Translations under genes and position numbers: made by a program
In this document: positions 16,234 to 25,704 of the stretch, in pieces
How the letters are laid out: each line of letters starts with the position of its first letter
How positions within the stretch are numbered: position 1 is the stretch's first letter
Notes under the pieces: generated by a model
Database searches by the model: none
What the model saw: the letters and a program-made list of their open reading frames with translations, nothing else
Told to the model about the DNA's origin: nothing
Source: Acetobacter peroxydans
GTDB lineage: Bacteria > Pseudomonadota > Alphaproteobacteria > Acetobacterales > Acetobacteraceae
DNA length: 38,961 nucleotides
Reading direction: 5' to 3'
Assembly: GCF_006539345.1 (NCBI RefSeq)
Contig: NZ_BJMV01000015.1
Location: 1-38,961 of the forward strand

Positions 16234-17204
16234 CAGCCTGCGTTCTTTCTGGATGCCGGGCGCGTTTCGGCCTGCCGCACTGGTGTGCACCCCGGTGGGC
16301 GGGCCAGCCGGTTGCTCCGCTGGAGCGCCATATCCATGAAATACTGGGCCGGAACGCCCAGCGAAAGTCCCCGCCGCCACATCAATAGCAGGTCGGCCGT
16401 GGGCAGCTCCTCCTGAACAGGGCGGCGCTCGATTTTTTCGCCTTCCAGTGACCACGGGCGGTAGATGAGCTGCGGCAGCACCGCAATGCCGTGCCCTGCG
16501 GCCACAAGGCTGCGCACTGCTTCGATTGAACTTGTGCGGAAATAAGTGGAAGGCCGGAAGGACAGCCGCTCCCACGCGGCGAGCATACGGCTTTCCAGAA
16601 CATCTGATACCAGCGTGATAAAGGGCTCTTTTTCGAGTTGGCGCAGGCTGATTTGCGGCTGTTCCGTTAGCGGGTGGCCTTGTGGCAGCCAGACGGAATG
16701 GGGCGAAACCCCCATAACCCGCGCTCCGCAGGCATGGGGCACGGTGCTGGCCGGGCGTAGGATGATGCTCAGGTCAAGCTCGCCGCCGATAAGCATATGG
16801 TCCAGATAATCGGTCTGGTCTTCAACCAGTGTTACGTTCACGCCGGGGAAAGCCGCCCGAAAACGCGTGAGCAGGTCGGGAATGACATATCCGGCGACAA
16901 CCGGGGTGACCCCCAGCACGAGCGTGCCGTGCAGGGCCTCGGTGTCCTCGTTTTTCATGCGGCTGAGGCTGGCTACGTCATTAAGGATACGCTGGGTGCG
17001 CTGAAAGAACTGCTGGCCTTGCTGTGTCAGCATAACACCGCGGGCATGGCGGTCGAACAGCCGGAAACCCAGTTCCGCCTCAAGTTCGTGCAGGGCTTCG
17101 GTGACGGTTGACTGCGAGACCAGCAGCACCATGGCTGCCCCGGAAATGGTGCCCACTTCGGCGACGGAGGCAAAATACCGCAACTGTCGAAGTGTAAGCG
17201 CCAC
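16233..17204 (-). CDS. LysR-type transcriptional regulator
   Basis: A 323-residue LTTR starting at GTG 17204 with AAGGA upstream. The winged helix-turn-helix is at about 4-62 (LRQLRYFASVAEVGTISGAA, then LVSQSTVTEALHELEAELGFRLFDR), followed by a linker helix and a two-lobe periplasmic-binding-like effector domain (about 92-295). It lies 99 bases downstream of, and in the same direction as, the putrescine operon. It may regulate that operon, but LysR genes are more often divergent from their targets, so this is inference. The C-terminal 25 residues are Arg/Pro-rich and look unstructured. Confidence 0.9.
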   Translation of the reverse strand: MALTLRQLRYFASVAEVGTISGAAMVLLVSQSTVTEALHELEAELGFRLFDRHARGVMLTQQGQQFFQRTQRILNDVASLSRMKNEDTEALHGTLVLGVTPVVAGYVIPDLLTRFRAAFPGVNVTLVEDQTDYLDHMLIGGELDLSIILRPASTVPHACGARVMGVSPHSVWLPQGHPLTEQPQISLRQLEKEPFITLVSDVLESRMLAAWERLSFRPSTYFRTSSIEAVRSLVAAGHGIAVLPQLIYRPWSLEGEKIERRPVQEELPTADLLLMWRRGLSLGVPAQYFMDMALQRSNRLARPPGCTPVRQAETRPASRKNAG

Positions 17205-17245
17205 GCCGTGCTGTTCCTTGGTTATTGTGGGCCGGCGCCTGTCAG

Positions 17246-17268
17246 CAAACAGCCGTCCTGTCTGTTTG
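17246..17268. promoter_or_regulatory. Inverted repeat in the gap between the permease and LysR genes
   Basis: CAAACAG (17246-17252) and CTGTTTG (17262-17268) form a perfect 7-base inverted repeat with 9 bases between. It is 42 bases upstream of the LysR start. It could be a LysR autoregulatory site or a weak hairpin ending the operon; no T run follows on the minus strand. Confidence 0.35.
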
Positions 17269-17303
17269 TTGCATCTTTGGCGGCGGGGTGTCCATTGCGC
17301 ATC

Positions 17304-18104
17304 TTAGTGCTCACGCGACGCACTGGCTGCGAGTTTCTGCCCGGCGATAATGGGCAGGATGGTAATGGCAATGACCGCGAACACCACCACATTGACCTCG
17401 GGCATATGCTGGCCAAGGCGGATCGCCCCAAAAATCCACAGCGGCAGAGTGGTTTCGCTTCCTGCCGTGAAGGTCGAGACAATGACTTCATCAAATGACA
17501 GGGCGAAGGCCAGCAGCATACCCGACATGACCGATCCTGCCAGAAGCGGCAACGTGATGGTGATAAAGCCGTGCCACGGCGTGGCGCCCATATCCTGCGC
17601 GGCCTCACGCAGGGAAGGGGGGAGCCTGCGCAGCCGGGCCATGACGTTGTTGAAGATAATGACCATGCAGAACGTGGTATGCGCAATGACCAGCGTGACG
17701 AGGTTGAAGGGAATATCCAGCAGGGTAAAGAAACTGTTCATGGCAATGCCTGTCAGTACGCCAGGCAGGGCAATAGGCAGCGTCAGCAGAAATGAACCTA
17801 TCTGCGTGGTGCGCGTGGACAGGCCATTCATGCCCAGTGCCGCCAGCGTGCCGAGTACCGTGGCGAAAAGCGTTGCCAGTCCCGCCACTTCCAGAGAAAT
17901 CAGCAGGGCACCTCGGACTTCCTCATCCGCCCATGTGGCAGCGAACCACCGGAGCGAAAAGGCGCGAATAGGCCATACCTGCACGGAAGAGGCGTCAAAG
18001 GCGTAAAGCAGCACAATAACAAGCGGCAGCAGCAGAAAGCCAAGCACCGCTATGGCGGCGGCCCATATGGCCATGTCCGCAACGGGGTTACGCGCGTGTT
18101 TCAT
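17304..18104 (-). CDS. Putrescine ABC transporter inner-membrane permease (YdcV/PotI-like)
   Basis: A 266-residue permease with six predicted TM helices and the EAA loop (SLREAAQDMGATPWHGFITITLPLL) that contacts the ATPase. ATG 18104 was chosen over an upstream start at 18152 because AAAGGA precedes it at normal spacing and the protein then begins with a short basic tail before TM1. It is the last gene of the minus-strand putrescine operon, 90 bases after the other permease. The family (PotBC/YdcUV) imports polyamines; substrate assignment rests on the linked dehydrogenase and binding protein. Confidence 0.88.
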   Translation of the reverse strand: MKHARNPVADMAIWAAAIAVLGFLLLPLVIVLLYAFDASSVQVWPIRAFSLRWFAATWADEEVRGALLISLEVAGLATLFATVLGTLAALGMNGLSTRTTQIGSFLLTLPIALPGVLTGIAMNSFFTLLDIPFNLVTLVIAHTTFCMVIIFNNVMARLRRLPPSLREAAQDMGATPWHGFITITLPLLAGSVMSGMLLAFALSFDEVIVSTFTAGSETTLPLWIFGAIRLGQHMPEVNVVVFAVIAITILPIIAGQKLAASASREH

Positions 18105-18194
18105 GCCGTTGTCCTTTCGGCCATGGCGAGATGGTTGCGGGCAGGCGGGCACCTGCCTCGTGAGGAAGCGCCGCCTGAAGAGGCATGGTTGGCC

Positions 18195-19046
18195 TTACTG
18201 GGCATCGAACGCGCCAAACCGGCGGGCCAGCAGCATGTAAGCCGCCACCATGGCCAGAAGAATAAGTGAAAACGCCGCTGCAAAGGGGACGTTGCCCGAA
18301 ACGCCGACGTTGGAATACACCACGTTGCCAATGAATTCGGACCCGGCTCCCCCTACCAGCATGGGGGCCACGTAGTCCCCCTGCGTAACCGCGAAGGTGA
18401 AAACAGAACCTGCCGCCATCCCCGGTATGGCAAGGGGGAAAACAACCGTGCGGAAGACCTGCCAGGGCGTCGCACCCTGATCGCCCGCCGCATCCAGTAG
18501 GGATGCGGGAATACGTTCAAGGGCGGCCACCATCGGCATGAGCATGAACGGCAGCCACAGATAGGAAAAGACGATCCAGAGCGCGATATTGGTAAAAGCC
18601 ACGTTCTGGTCAGGCAGGCCCACAAGGCGCAGACCCCAGTTGAGCACACCGTCATGACCGAGGATGAGCCGCCACGCGTAAATGCGCGCCAGCATACTTG
18701 ACCATAGCGGCAGCGCCACCAGCACCAGAAGCGTCAGCTTCAGGCGGGGGCCGACCTTGCGGGCGATCACCCAGGCCAGCGGCCAAGCCAGAATGATGTC
18801 GGTGATCGTCACCAGAATGGCGATCCCCGTCGTGCGGCGGGCGATGACGGTGTAGGTCGTGTCAGAGAACAGGATACGGAAATTTTCCCATGTCCAGTCC
18901 CGCACGATCTCTCCCGACATCGCATCAACCTGCCAGAAGGCCGAAAGCAGCAGGACTGACAGGCTGCCCAGATAGAACACGCCAAGCCACCCGAAAGGCG
19001 GCACCAGCAGGGCTATGTGCCCCAGCAGCTTCCGGCCCGGCGTCAT
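18195..19046 (-). CDS. Putrescine ABC transporter inner-membrane permease (YdcU/PotH-like)
   Basis: A 283-residue permease with TM helices beginning at residue 10 and the EAA-type loop SLLDAAGDQGATPWQVFRTVVFPLA near 190-215. The GDYVAP segment after it is characteristic of polyamine permeases of the PotB/PotH kind. The start at 19046 touches the stop of the binding-protein gene, so the two are translationally coupled. It should form a heterodimer with the second permease. Confidence 0.88.
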   Translation of the reverse strand: MTPGRKLLGHIALLVPPFGWLGVFYLGSLSVLLLSAFWQVDAMSGEIVRDWTWENFRILFSDTTYTVIARRTTGIAILVTITDIILAWPLAWVIARKVGPRLKLTLLVLVALPLWSSMLARIYAWRLILGHDGVLNWGLRLVGLPDQNVAFTNIALWIVFSYLWLPFMLMPMVAALERIPASLLDAAGDQGATPWQVFRTVVFPLAIPGMAAGSVFTFAVTQGDYVAPMLVGGAGSEFIGNVVYSNVGVSGNVPFAAAFSLILLAMVAAYMLLARRFGAFDAQ

Positions 19047-20188
19047 TACTGTTTGACCTGCTGCCAGGCGCGCTGCCAGGCGGAGTAGTCAAGACAGGTA
19101 TTCTGGCCATTTCCGCACTGGTGCACGGGGGTTTTCCAGAACTTGATGGAGGAGAAATAGGCCGGCGAGGCATCGGCATGGTACTGTTTGCACGAGCCGG
19201 GCTGCAGGGCATCCATTTCTGCGCAGGCCTTGGTGTTGGCCGGGGTTTCGCCAAAGGAGAGCGCCTGTTGCGCCTGCACCTTGGGCGTCATGACATGGTT
19301 GATCCACAGATAGGCGCAGTTGGGATGCTGCGCATGGGCGCTGATCATCCATGAATCGGCCCACCCGGTCGCGCCTTCGGTGGGAATGGTATCCTGTACC
19401 GGCACGCCCGCTGCGCGCAGGGTGTTGGCCTGATACGGCCATGCGGCTCCCACATGGGCATCGCCGCTCTTGAACAGGTCTACCTCGTCAGAGGCGAGCG
19501 CCCAGTATTTCTTGACGAGCGCACGCTGTTCCTTGAGCAGGGCGACGACCGCGTCCATCTGCGTCTGGGTCAGTTCATAGGGGTCGGTAATGCCCAGTTC
19601 CGGCTTGGTGTGCGACAGGTAGAGGGCCGCATCTGCAATCTGGATCGGGTTATCCGGCACGGTAATGACACCCGCATAGGCCTTGTCGTAAATGACCGAC
19701 CAGCTTGTGGGCGCGGTGGTGATGTCCTTCGTGTTCCACATCAGCACGTTGGGGCCCCATTCATAGGACACGCCGTAATGCACGTCTTTGACGGTGTTGA
19801 ACCCCGGCGCCTTCAGCTCGGGCATGACATCATCAAACGCGGTGATGAGCGCCGTGTTCACCGGCTGCACGGTCTTGCCAAAGATCAGCCGCAGTGAGGC
19901 ATCGCCCGAAGCGGACACCACGTCAAAGCCCTTGCCGCCGCCCATGCGGGTCAGGGCCACCATTTCATCGGACGAGCCGACATATTTACGGTGTACCTTG
20001 CAGCCGGTCGTTTCTTCAAACGGTTTGACCCAGGCATCATCCGCATAGCCTTCCCATGCGACCACGTTCAGATCGCCTTCGCCCTTGCCGATGGCGGAAA
20101 GCGGGGCCTGTGCATGGGCAGGTGTGCTGAGCTGCGTTGTCAGGATGGCGCTACAGGTCGCCAGAAGCAGTGTGCTGTAAGCCTTCAT
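19046..20188 (-). CDS. Putrescine-binding periplasmic protein (YdcS/PotF-like)
   Basis: Periplasmic solute-binding protein of 380 residues. Three starts lie close together (20206 GTG, 20194 ATG, 20188 ATG). I prefer 20188 because GGAAAAGG is then about 8 bases upstream and the signal peptide is compact, ending THAHA-type (PAHA-QAP) near residue 26. Sequence resembles E. coli YdcS in SGDASLRLI, GKTVQPVNTALI, EWGPN, the PYQANTLRAAG region and EGATGWADSW. A Cys pair near the C terminus (CGNGQNTC) may form a disulfide. It is encoded 72 bases after the ATPase gene and overlaps the next permease. Confidence 0.9.
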   Translation of the reverse strand: MKAYSTLLLATCSAILTTQLSTPAHAQAPLSAIGKGEGDLNVVAWEGYADDAWVKPFEETTGCKVHRKYVGSSDEMVALTRMGGGKGFDVVSASGDASLRLIFGKTVQPVNTALITAFDDVMPELKAPGFNTVKDVHYGVSYEWGPNVLMWNTKDITTAPTSWSVIYDKAYAGVITVPDNPIQIADAALYLSHTKPELGITDPYELTQTQMDAVVALLKEQRALVKKYWALASDEVDLFKSGDAHVGAAWPYQANTLRAAGVPVQDTIPTEGATGWADSWMISAHAQHPNCAYLWINHVMTPKVQAQQALSFGETPANTKACAEMDALQPGSCKQYHADASPAYFSSIKFWKTPVHQCGNGQNTCLDYSAWQRAWQQVKQ

Positions 20189-20260
20189 GTTCATCGCCTT
20201 TTCCACATTTGAAAACGGGGTTTCGAAAACAGACGGTCAAAAAAACAGACTGCCTGACAC

Positions 20261-21280
20261 CTAGTCCTGTCTGTGCGGCAGGGGGTAGGCGGCCTCTTCC
20301 GGCCAGACAGCCACAACGCTCATCCCTTCCCGCCAGCTCCGCGCATGACGCGAAGGCACGATTGCCGTCACGCCGTCCTCGTCGTCAGGCCCGCACAGCG
20401 TAAAGCGTGTGACCGGCCCCAGATAGGAAACCTCAGAGATCGTCCCGGCCATGGTCTGCTCATGTGGGGCTGGGCTGTAGCCGGAGGCTTCCAGTCGTAC
20501 GTCCTCCGGGCGGAGCAGGATTTCGCGCCCGTTTTCCTGCAGGATGCTGGACGAGCCGATAAACCGTGCCACAAACGCGCTGGACGGGCGCTCATAAAGA
20601 TCGGCCGGTGTGCCGACCTGCTCAATCACCCCGTGAGAAAACACGGCAATACGATCGCTCATGCTCAGGGCTTCTTCCTGATCATGCGTGACGTAAACGA
20701 ATGTGATGCCCGTCTGTTTCTGGATACGCTTGAGTTCGACCTGCATTTCACGTCGCAGCTTGAGGTCAAGCGCGCCCAGGGGCTCATCCAGCAGGATCAG
20801 GGCGGGTTTGTTCACCAGAGCGCGGGCCAGCGCCACGCGCTGGCGCTGCCCACCGGAAAGCTGTGTGGGTCTGCGGTCGGCCACGTTTCCCAGATGCACC
20901 ATCTCCAGCGCCGCCAGAGCCCGCTCCGTCCGTTCGTCACGGGCCACGCCGCGCACCTTCATGCCGTAGGCTATGTTATCCAGCAGCGTCATGTGCGGGA
21001 ACAGCGCATAGTCCTGAAACATGGTGTTCACGTTGCGGCGGTAGGGCGGCAGGGTGGTGACATCCGTTTCGCCCAGATGTATCCGGCCGCTATCGGGCAG
21101 TTCAAACCCGCCGATCAGTCGCAATGTGGTCGTCTTGCCCGAGCCCGAAGGCCCAAGGAGCGTGAAAAACTCTCCCTGGGCGATTTCAAGGTCAATCCCC
21201 CGGAGTACCGTGGCCCCACGGCCATATGACTTGGTGAGCCCGTGCAGACGTACGGCCGGGGTGGGGGAAGAGTTGGTCAT
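20261..21280 (-). CDS. Polyamine ABC transporter ATPase (YdcT/PotA-like)
   Basis: A 339-residue ATPase from ATG 21280, preceded by GAGGG and 10 bases after the dehydrogenase stop. It has Walker A GPSGSGKTT, Q-loop FQDYALFPHM, signature LSGGQRQRVALARAL, Walker B LILLDEPLGALD and the switch His in VTHDQ. The last 80 residues form a TOBE-type regulatory domain (LLRPEDVRLE ... SYLGPVTRFTL), as in PotA. It energises uptake through the two downstream permeases. Confidence 0.92.
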   Translation of the reverse strand: MTNSSPTPAVRLHGLTKSYGRGATVLRGIDLEIAQGEFFTLLGPSGSGKTTTLRLIGGFELPDSGRIHLGETDVTTLPPYRRNVNTMFQDYALFPHMTLLDNIAYGMKVRGVARDERTERALAALEMVHLGNVADRRPTQLSGGQRQRVALARALVNKPALILLDEPLGALDLKLRREMQVELKRIQKQTGITFVYVTHDQEEALSMSDRIAVFSHGVIEQVGTPADLYERPSSAFVARFIGSSSILQENGREILLRPEDVRLEASGYSPAPHEQTMAGTISEVSYLGPVTRFTLCGPDDEDGVTAIVPSRHARSWREGMSVVAVWPEEAAYPLPHRQD

Positions 21281-21290
21281 GACGCGGCCC

Positions 21291-22718
21291 TCAGCCCCAT
21301 TTGACCATGACATGCCGTGCCACGGTGTAATCTTCCACCGCGCCGAGGCTCAGGTCTTTGCCGTAGCCCGACTGGCGGAAGCCGCCGTGGGGCATTTCGT
21401 TGGTGAGCATGAAATGCGTGTTAACCCACGTGCAGCCGTAGCGCAGACGGGCGGCGGCGGCCATGCCGCGCTGGATGTTGCCGGTCCATACGGAGGACGC
21501 CAGACCGTAGGCGGAGGCGTTCACGCTGTCGATCACCGTATCCATGTCGGTGCAGCGTGTGACGGACACGACCGGCCCGAACACTTCACGCTCGACGATT
21601 TCATCCGTGGGCAGCGCGCCCGCCACCACAGTCGGTTCGTAAAAATAACCGTTGCCGGGGCCCATCTTGCCGCCGGTGGTGATTTCGATGTGCTTGAGTT
21701 CGGCAGCGCGTTCCACAAAGGCCGCAACCCGCGAACGCTGGCGCGCGGAAATCAGCGGCGGCATTTCGTTCTGCGCGTCGTCTGCATGGCCGAACCGGAT
21801 GGTCGAAACGGCGGAGCTCAGGTCGGCTACCAGACGGTCGTAGATTTTTTCATGGGCGTAGATACGGCAGGCAGCGGTGCAGTCCTGACCGGCGTTGTAG
21901 TAGCCAAAGCCGCGCACGCCTTCCACTACGGCATTGATATCGGCATCGTCATAGACAATGACCGGGGCCTTGCCGCCCAGTTCCAGATGCGTGCGCTTGA
22001 CCGAGCGTGCCGCCGCCGCAATGACCTTGCGCCCGGTCGCGATATCACCCGTGAGCGACACCATGGCGATATCCGGGTGGTCGAGCAGTTGCTGCCCAAC
22101 GGTCGCGCCCCTGCCGAGCACGATGTTGACGACACCGGCGGGGAAAATCTCGCCCATGATCCGCCCCAGCGCCAGCAGGCTCAGCGGCGTGTTTTCCGAA
22201 GGCTTGATCACGCAGGTGTTGCCGGCGGCTAGAGCGGGGCCGAGCTTCCAGGCCCCCATCATCAGCGGATAGTTCCACGGAGCGATTCCGGCCACAACGC
22301 CTACGGGGTCGCGGCGCAGCATGGAGGTGTGGCCTGCCAGATACTCGCCGGCCACGGGGCCGTGCAGGTTGCGCGCGGCGGCGGCAAAATAGCGGAAACA
22401 ATCCGCAATGGCGGGAATTTCATCACCCAGAACAAGGTGATAGGGCTTGCCGGTGTTCAGGGATTCGATGCGGGCCAGATTTTCGGCCTCCGCTTCAATC
22501 GCGTCAGCCACTTTCAGCAGGCGGCTCGAGCGTTCCGCCGGGGTGGCCAGCGCCCAGGCGGGGAAGGCCTGCACCGCCGCTGCCACGGCATCATTGACCT
22601 GCCCGGCCGAGGCTTCGGGCAGTTCCATGATCACTTCGCCTGTGGCCGGGGCGAAGATGATTTCGTTTTCTCCGACCCCTTCGACAAACGCGCCACCAGA
22701 AAGCATCTTTGTGAACAT
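21291..22718 (-). CDS. patD: Gamma-aminobutyraldehyde dehydrogenase
   Basis: NAD-dependent oxidation of 4-aminobutanal (1-pyrroline) to GABA, the second step of the putrescine transaminase route. From ATG 22718 (GAGG upstream) it is 475 residues, one more than E. coli PatD/YdcW. The catalytic Cys falls at residue 280 in NAGQDCTAAC, the same number as in E. coli, which supports this start; a TTG at 22727 is the alternative. The general-base Glu lies in HLELGGKAP. Long stretches recall PatD (GVVAGIAPWNYPLMM, YGCTWVNTHFML, EMPHGG). It is the first gene of the operon, followed by the transporter genes; in E. coli patD is last. A putrescine aminotransferase is not seen in the window. Confidence 0.93.
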   Translation of the reverse strand: MFTKMLSGGAFVEGVGENEIIFAPATGEVIMELPEASAGQVNDAVAAAVQAFPAWALATPAERSSRLLKVADAIEAEAENLARIESLNTGKPYHLVLGDEIPAIADCFRYFAAAARNLHGPVAGEYLAGHTSMLRRDPVGVVAGIAPWNYPLMMGAWKLGPALAAGNTCVIKPSENTPLSLLALGRIMGEIFPAGVVNIVLGRGATVGQQLLDHPDIAMVSLTGDIATGRKVIAAAARSVKRTHLELGGKAPVIVYDDADINAVVEGVRGFGYYNAGQDCTAACRIYAHEKIYDRLVADLSSAVSTIRFGHADDAQNEMPPLISARQRSRVAAFVERAAELKHIEITTGGKMGPGNGYFYEPTVVAGALPTDEIVEREVFGPVVSVTRCTDMDTVIDSVNASAYGLASSVWTGNIQRGMAAAARLRYGCTWVNTHFMLTNEMPHGGFRQSGYGKDLSLGAVEDYTVARHVMVKWG

Positions 22719-22758
22719 TGTAAGCAAACCTCACTGACGCACTGCGGGACAAGCCCCG

Positions 22759-22837
22759 TTTTTCCGATCTGCTACGAGCCTGACATATGTTTCGGTGCCA
22801 AACCAATAGATAATGCCAATGCACACCATCGGAAAAA
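22759..22837 (-). promoter_or_regulatory. Probable control region of the putrescine operon with a 10-base inverted repeat
   Basis: The 157 bases before patD hold the operon's likely promoter. TTTTTCCGAT (22759-22768) and ATCGGAAAAA (22828-22837) are perfect inverted copies, 59 bases apart. Between them, TTGGCA occurs twice on the minus strand with a 17-base period (22819-22814 and 22802-22797). I cannot fix a -35/-10 pair. Confidence 0.35.
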
Positions 22838-22875
22838 GAGATGGCTTTTGGAGAGGGGTGGAATCAGGGCTATGT

Positions 22876-23670
22876 CTAGGGCGCGCCCGCCAGTACCGAA
22901 TGTCGGGCCGCGTCGGTTTCAAGCGCGCAGCGGGCGGGGTCCGGCGGAGCCGCGTGGCGGGCCGCTTCGGCGAGTTCGTTCCGGGCTTCAGCCAGCAGGG
23001 CCTGCTGGCCGGGAGCGTTTTCAAACCGTTCGAACAGCAGGCTGCCGTCCATGTAGCCTGCCCATACATCGGAGGCCCAGTGCACGCCGCAGATCACCCG
23101 GCTTTCCCCGAACACCCGCGCGCGCTGCATGAAGGCGTCTTCCCGCTCGGGCATCAGGCGGCCCAGAAGCAGGGCCGTCGTCCAGCCCGCCACGGTGTGG
23201 CCGGACGGATAAGCGTAGCCCAGATTCTTGCTAGGGGTGCAGACAGGCAGCGTATTGCCTTCGAACGGGCGCGGACGCCCGTACTGTTCTTTCTGTGCCT
23301 TGACGGCGGGCTTGGTCACGGCCTGCAGGGCCGCCAGCGCCGCGACCACATGGGGAAGCGCGCTGGCATCGAGCGTGAAACCCGCTGCACAGGAAAAGTC
23401 ATGCAGCATGGCGGGAAAGGCGAGGTCCGCGTCCTCGGTGGCCATGCGCCAGCGCGGGCTGTCGCGCAGGGCACGGGTGGTGGCGAATATCTGACGGTCG
23501 GCCATGTCGGGGGCGGAGCCGGGCGGCGGGGGTGGAGGCAGCAGTGCGGATACGCTCGTGCGGTCAGGCGCGGCGGAGTCTGCCGCCCGGACAGGTAGGG
23601 GCAGGGCCAGGAGGACTGCGAGTCCGAGCGCGGGCAGGACGGCAGGGCGGGTAGGAGGTAGAGGAGGCAT
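22876..23670 (-). CDS. Class A non-specific acid phosphatase (PhoN/PAP2 superfamily), secreted
   Basis: Periplasmic vanadate-peroxidase-fold phosphatase of 264 residues from ATG 23670 (AAGGA upstream). The signal peptide ends near LPVRAA-DS. All three active-site segments are seen: KEQYGRPRP, YPSGHT (in YAYPSGHTVAGW) and SRVICGVHWASDV, which supply the Lys/Arg, Ser-Gly-His and Arg/His/Asp residues of the family. A poly-proline LLPPPPPPGSAP precedes the mature domain. It releases phosphate from organic esters and would complement the Pst uptake genes nearby, though it lies on the opposite strand and belongs to the ilvD side. Confidence 0.9.
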   Translation of the reverse strand: MPPLPPTRPAVLPALGLAVLLALPLPVRAADSAAPDRTSVSALLPPPPPPGSAPDMADRQIFATTRALRDSPRWRMATEDADLAFPAMLHDFSCAAGFTLDASALPHVVAALAALQAVTKPAVKAQKEQYGRPRPFEGNTLPVCTPSKNLGYAYPSGHTVAGWTTALLLGRLMPEREDAFMQRARVFGESRVICGVHWASDVWAGYMDGSLLFERFENAPGQQALLAEARNELAEAARHAAPPDPARCALETDAARHSVLAGAP

Positions 23671-23844
23671 GGACGAGTCCTTCTTGTGCGGGCAGGGCCG
23701 CCGGACTGTCCATGAAACGCCACGAAATCCCCAGTGCCAAATGACATTATGGCGCGACGGGAGCGTGGAGCACGCGGGATGGAGCGCGCGTGGGCGCAAG
23801 CGCTTGGACGGGCCGTGCCAGTAACGGCAGCCCGCCCGTACTGT

Positions 23845-25704
23845 TTACCGGGTGTGGCGGGTCAACTGGTCAACATCGCGCACAGCACCGCGTGCCGCGC
23901 TGGTGGTTAGGGCTGCGTAGGCGCGCAGCGCGCTGGACACAACGCGCTCGCGCTTGGGCTGCCAGGCACTGGCGCCACGGTCTTCCATGCGCGCGCGGCG
24001 GTCTGACAGGATAGCATCGCTGACCGCGACACTGAGCCTGCGGGCGGGGATGTCGATCTCGATCATATCGCCTTCCTCCACCAGTCCGATTACGCCGCCT
24101 TCTGCTGCTTCAGGCGAGATATGGCCGATGGACAGGCCCGCGCTGCCACCCGAAAAGCGGCCATCGGTAATCAGGGCGCAGTGTTCGGCCAGTCCTTTGG
24201 ATTTCAGGTAGCTGGTGGGGTAGAGCATCTCCTGCATCCCCGGCCCGCCGCGCGGCCCTTCGTAGCGGATCACCACCACGTCACCCGCCTTGATACGGTC
24301 GCCCAGAATGGCGGACACGGCGGCGTCCTGACTTTCAAAAATACGCGCCGGGCCACGGAACAGCTCAAGGCCAGCGGCAACGCCCGCGGTTTTTACAATC
24401 GCGCCGTCTTCCGCCAGATTGCCGTACAGCACGGCCAGTCCGCCGTCCTGATTATAGGCGTGCGCGCCATCGCGGATGGCTCCGGCCTGCGCGTCCGTGT
24501 CCAGCGTACGGTACTGGCTGGACTGCGAGAAAGCTTCCGTGGTGCGAACGCCGCCGGGCGAGGCGCGGAAGAAGTCCTGCGCGCGTTCGGTGGGGGCGGC
24601 CCCGCGAATGTCCCATTGCGCCAGGGCTTCGGGCAGGTTGGGGGCGTGCACCATGTGGACGTCGCGGTGCAGCAGGCCCAGCCGGTCAAGCTCGCCCATG
24701 ATAGCGGGTACGCCACCCGCGCGGTGCACATCTTCCATATGCACGTCCGCCCGTGAGGGGGAGACCTTGCACAGATGCGGCACCATGCGCGAGAGGCGGT
24801 CGATGTCCTTCATGGTAAAGGGCACTTCGCCTTCATGCGCAGCGGCAAGCAGATGCAGCACCGTGTTGGTGGAGCCGCCCATGGCGATATCGACCGACAT
24901 GGCGTTTTCAAACGCCGCGAAGGAAGCAATGGAGCGTGGCAGCACGGAGGCATCGTCCTGCTCGTAATAACGGCGGGCCAGTTCCACGATCCGCTGTCCG
25001 GCCTGCACGAACAGGTCGCGGCGGCCGGCATGGGTGGCCACAAGACTGCCGTTGCCCGGCAGCGACAGGCCGAGCGCTTCGGTCAGGCAGTTCATGGAAT
25101 TGGCGGTGAACATGCCCGAGCAGGAGCCGCAGGTGGGGCAGGCCGAGCGTTCGATGGCCAGCGAATCCGCGTCGCTCACGCCCGGATTGGCGGCCGAGAC
25201 CATGGAGGTCACGAGGTCCACCTTCTGTTCGATATCCGCCAGCGTGACACGTCCGGCTTCCATCGGCCCGCCCGAGACAAAAATGACCGGAATGTTCAGC
25301 CGCATGGCGGCCATCAGCATACCAGGGGTGATTTTGTCACAGTTGGAAATGCACACCAGCGCGTCCGCGCAGTGGGCGTTGACCATGTATTCCACCGCAT
25401 CGGCGATCAGCTCGCGCGAGGGCAGGCTGTACAGCATCCCGCCATGGCCCATGGCGATCCCGTCATCCACCGCGATGGTGTTGAACTCGCGTCCGATCCC
25501 GCCCGCTTCTTCAATGGCGCGGCACACAAGCTGGCCCAGATCTTTCAGGTGGACATGCCCCGGTACGAACTGGGTGAAAGAATTGGCTACCGCGATGATG
25601 GGCTTGCCGAAATCGCTGTCTTTCATGCCTGTGGCGCGCCACAGGCTGCGTGCGCCTGCCATGTTGCGCCCGTGGGTGGTGGTGCGGGATCTGTAACCGG
25701 GCAT
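23845..25704 (-). CDS. ilvD: Dihydroxy-acid dehydratase
   Basis: Fe-S dehydratase of the valine/isoleucine/leucine pathway (2,3-dihydroxy-3-methylbutanoate to 2-oxoisovalerate). ATG 25704 gives 619 residues beginning [19 protein letters not shown], matching the known N terminus; upstream in-frame codons are rejected. Cluster-ligand cysteines fall at the E. coli positions: Cys122 in SNCDKITPG and Cys195 in CPTCGSCSG. The Mg/substrate region [13 protein letters not shown] and the C-terminal [19 protein letters not shown] pattern (in two parts) are present. It stands alone among unrelated genes, with the acid phosphatase 174 bases downstream. Confidence 0.97.
   Translation of the reverse strand: MPGYRSRTTTHGRNMAGARSLWRATGMKDSDFGKPIIAVANSFTQFVPGHVHLKDLGQLVCRAIEEAGGIGREFNTIAVDDGIAMGHGGMLYSLPSRELIADAVEYMVNAHCADALVCISNCDKITPGMLMAAMRLNIPVIFVSGGPMEAGRVTLADIEQKVDLVTSMVSAANPGVSDADSLAIERSACPTCGSCSGMFTANSMNCLTEALGLSLPGNGSLVATHAGRRDLFVQAGQRIVELARRYYEQDDASVLPRSIASFAAFENAMSVDIAMGGSTNTVLHLLAAAHEGEVPFTMKDIDRLSRMVPHLCKVSPSRADVHMEDVHRAGGVPAIMGELDRLGLLHRDVHMVHAPNLPEALAQWDIRGAAPTERAQDFFRASPGGVRTTEAFSQSSQYRTLDTDAQAGAIRDGAHAYNQDGGLAVLYGNLAEDGAIVKTAGVAAGLELFRGPARIFESQDAAVSAILGDRIKAGDVVVIRYEGPRGGPGMQEMLYPTSYLKSKGLAEHCALITDGRFSGGSAGLSIGHISPEAAEGGVIGLVEEGDMIEIDIPARRLSVAVSDAILSDRRARMEDRGASAWQPKRERVVSSALRAYAALTTSAARGAVRDVDQLTRHTR

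Noticed and set aside
23706..23723. Possible Pho box near the acid phosphatase start
   Set aside because: It matches about 10 of 18 bases and lies on the strand opposite to the gene; chance level.
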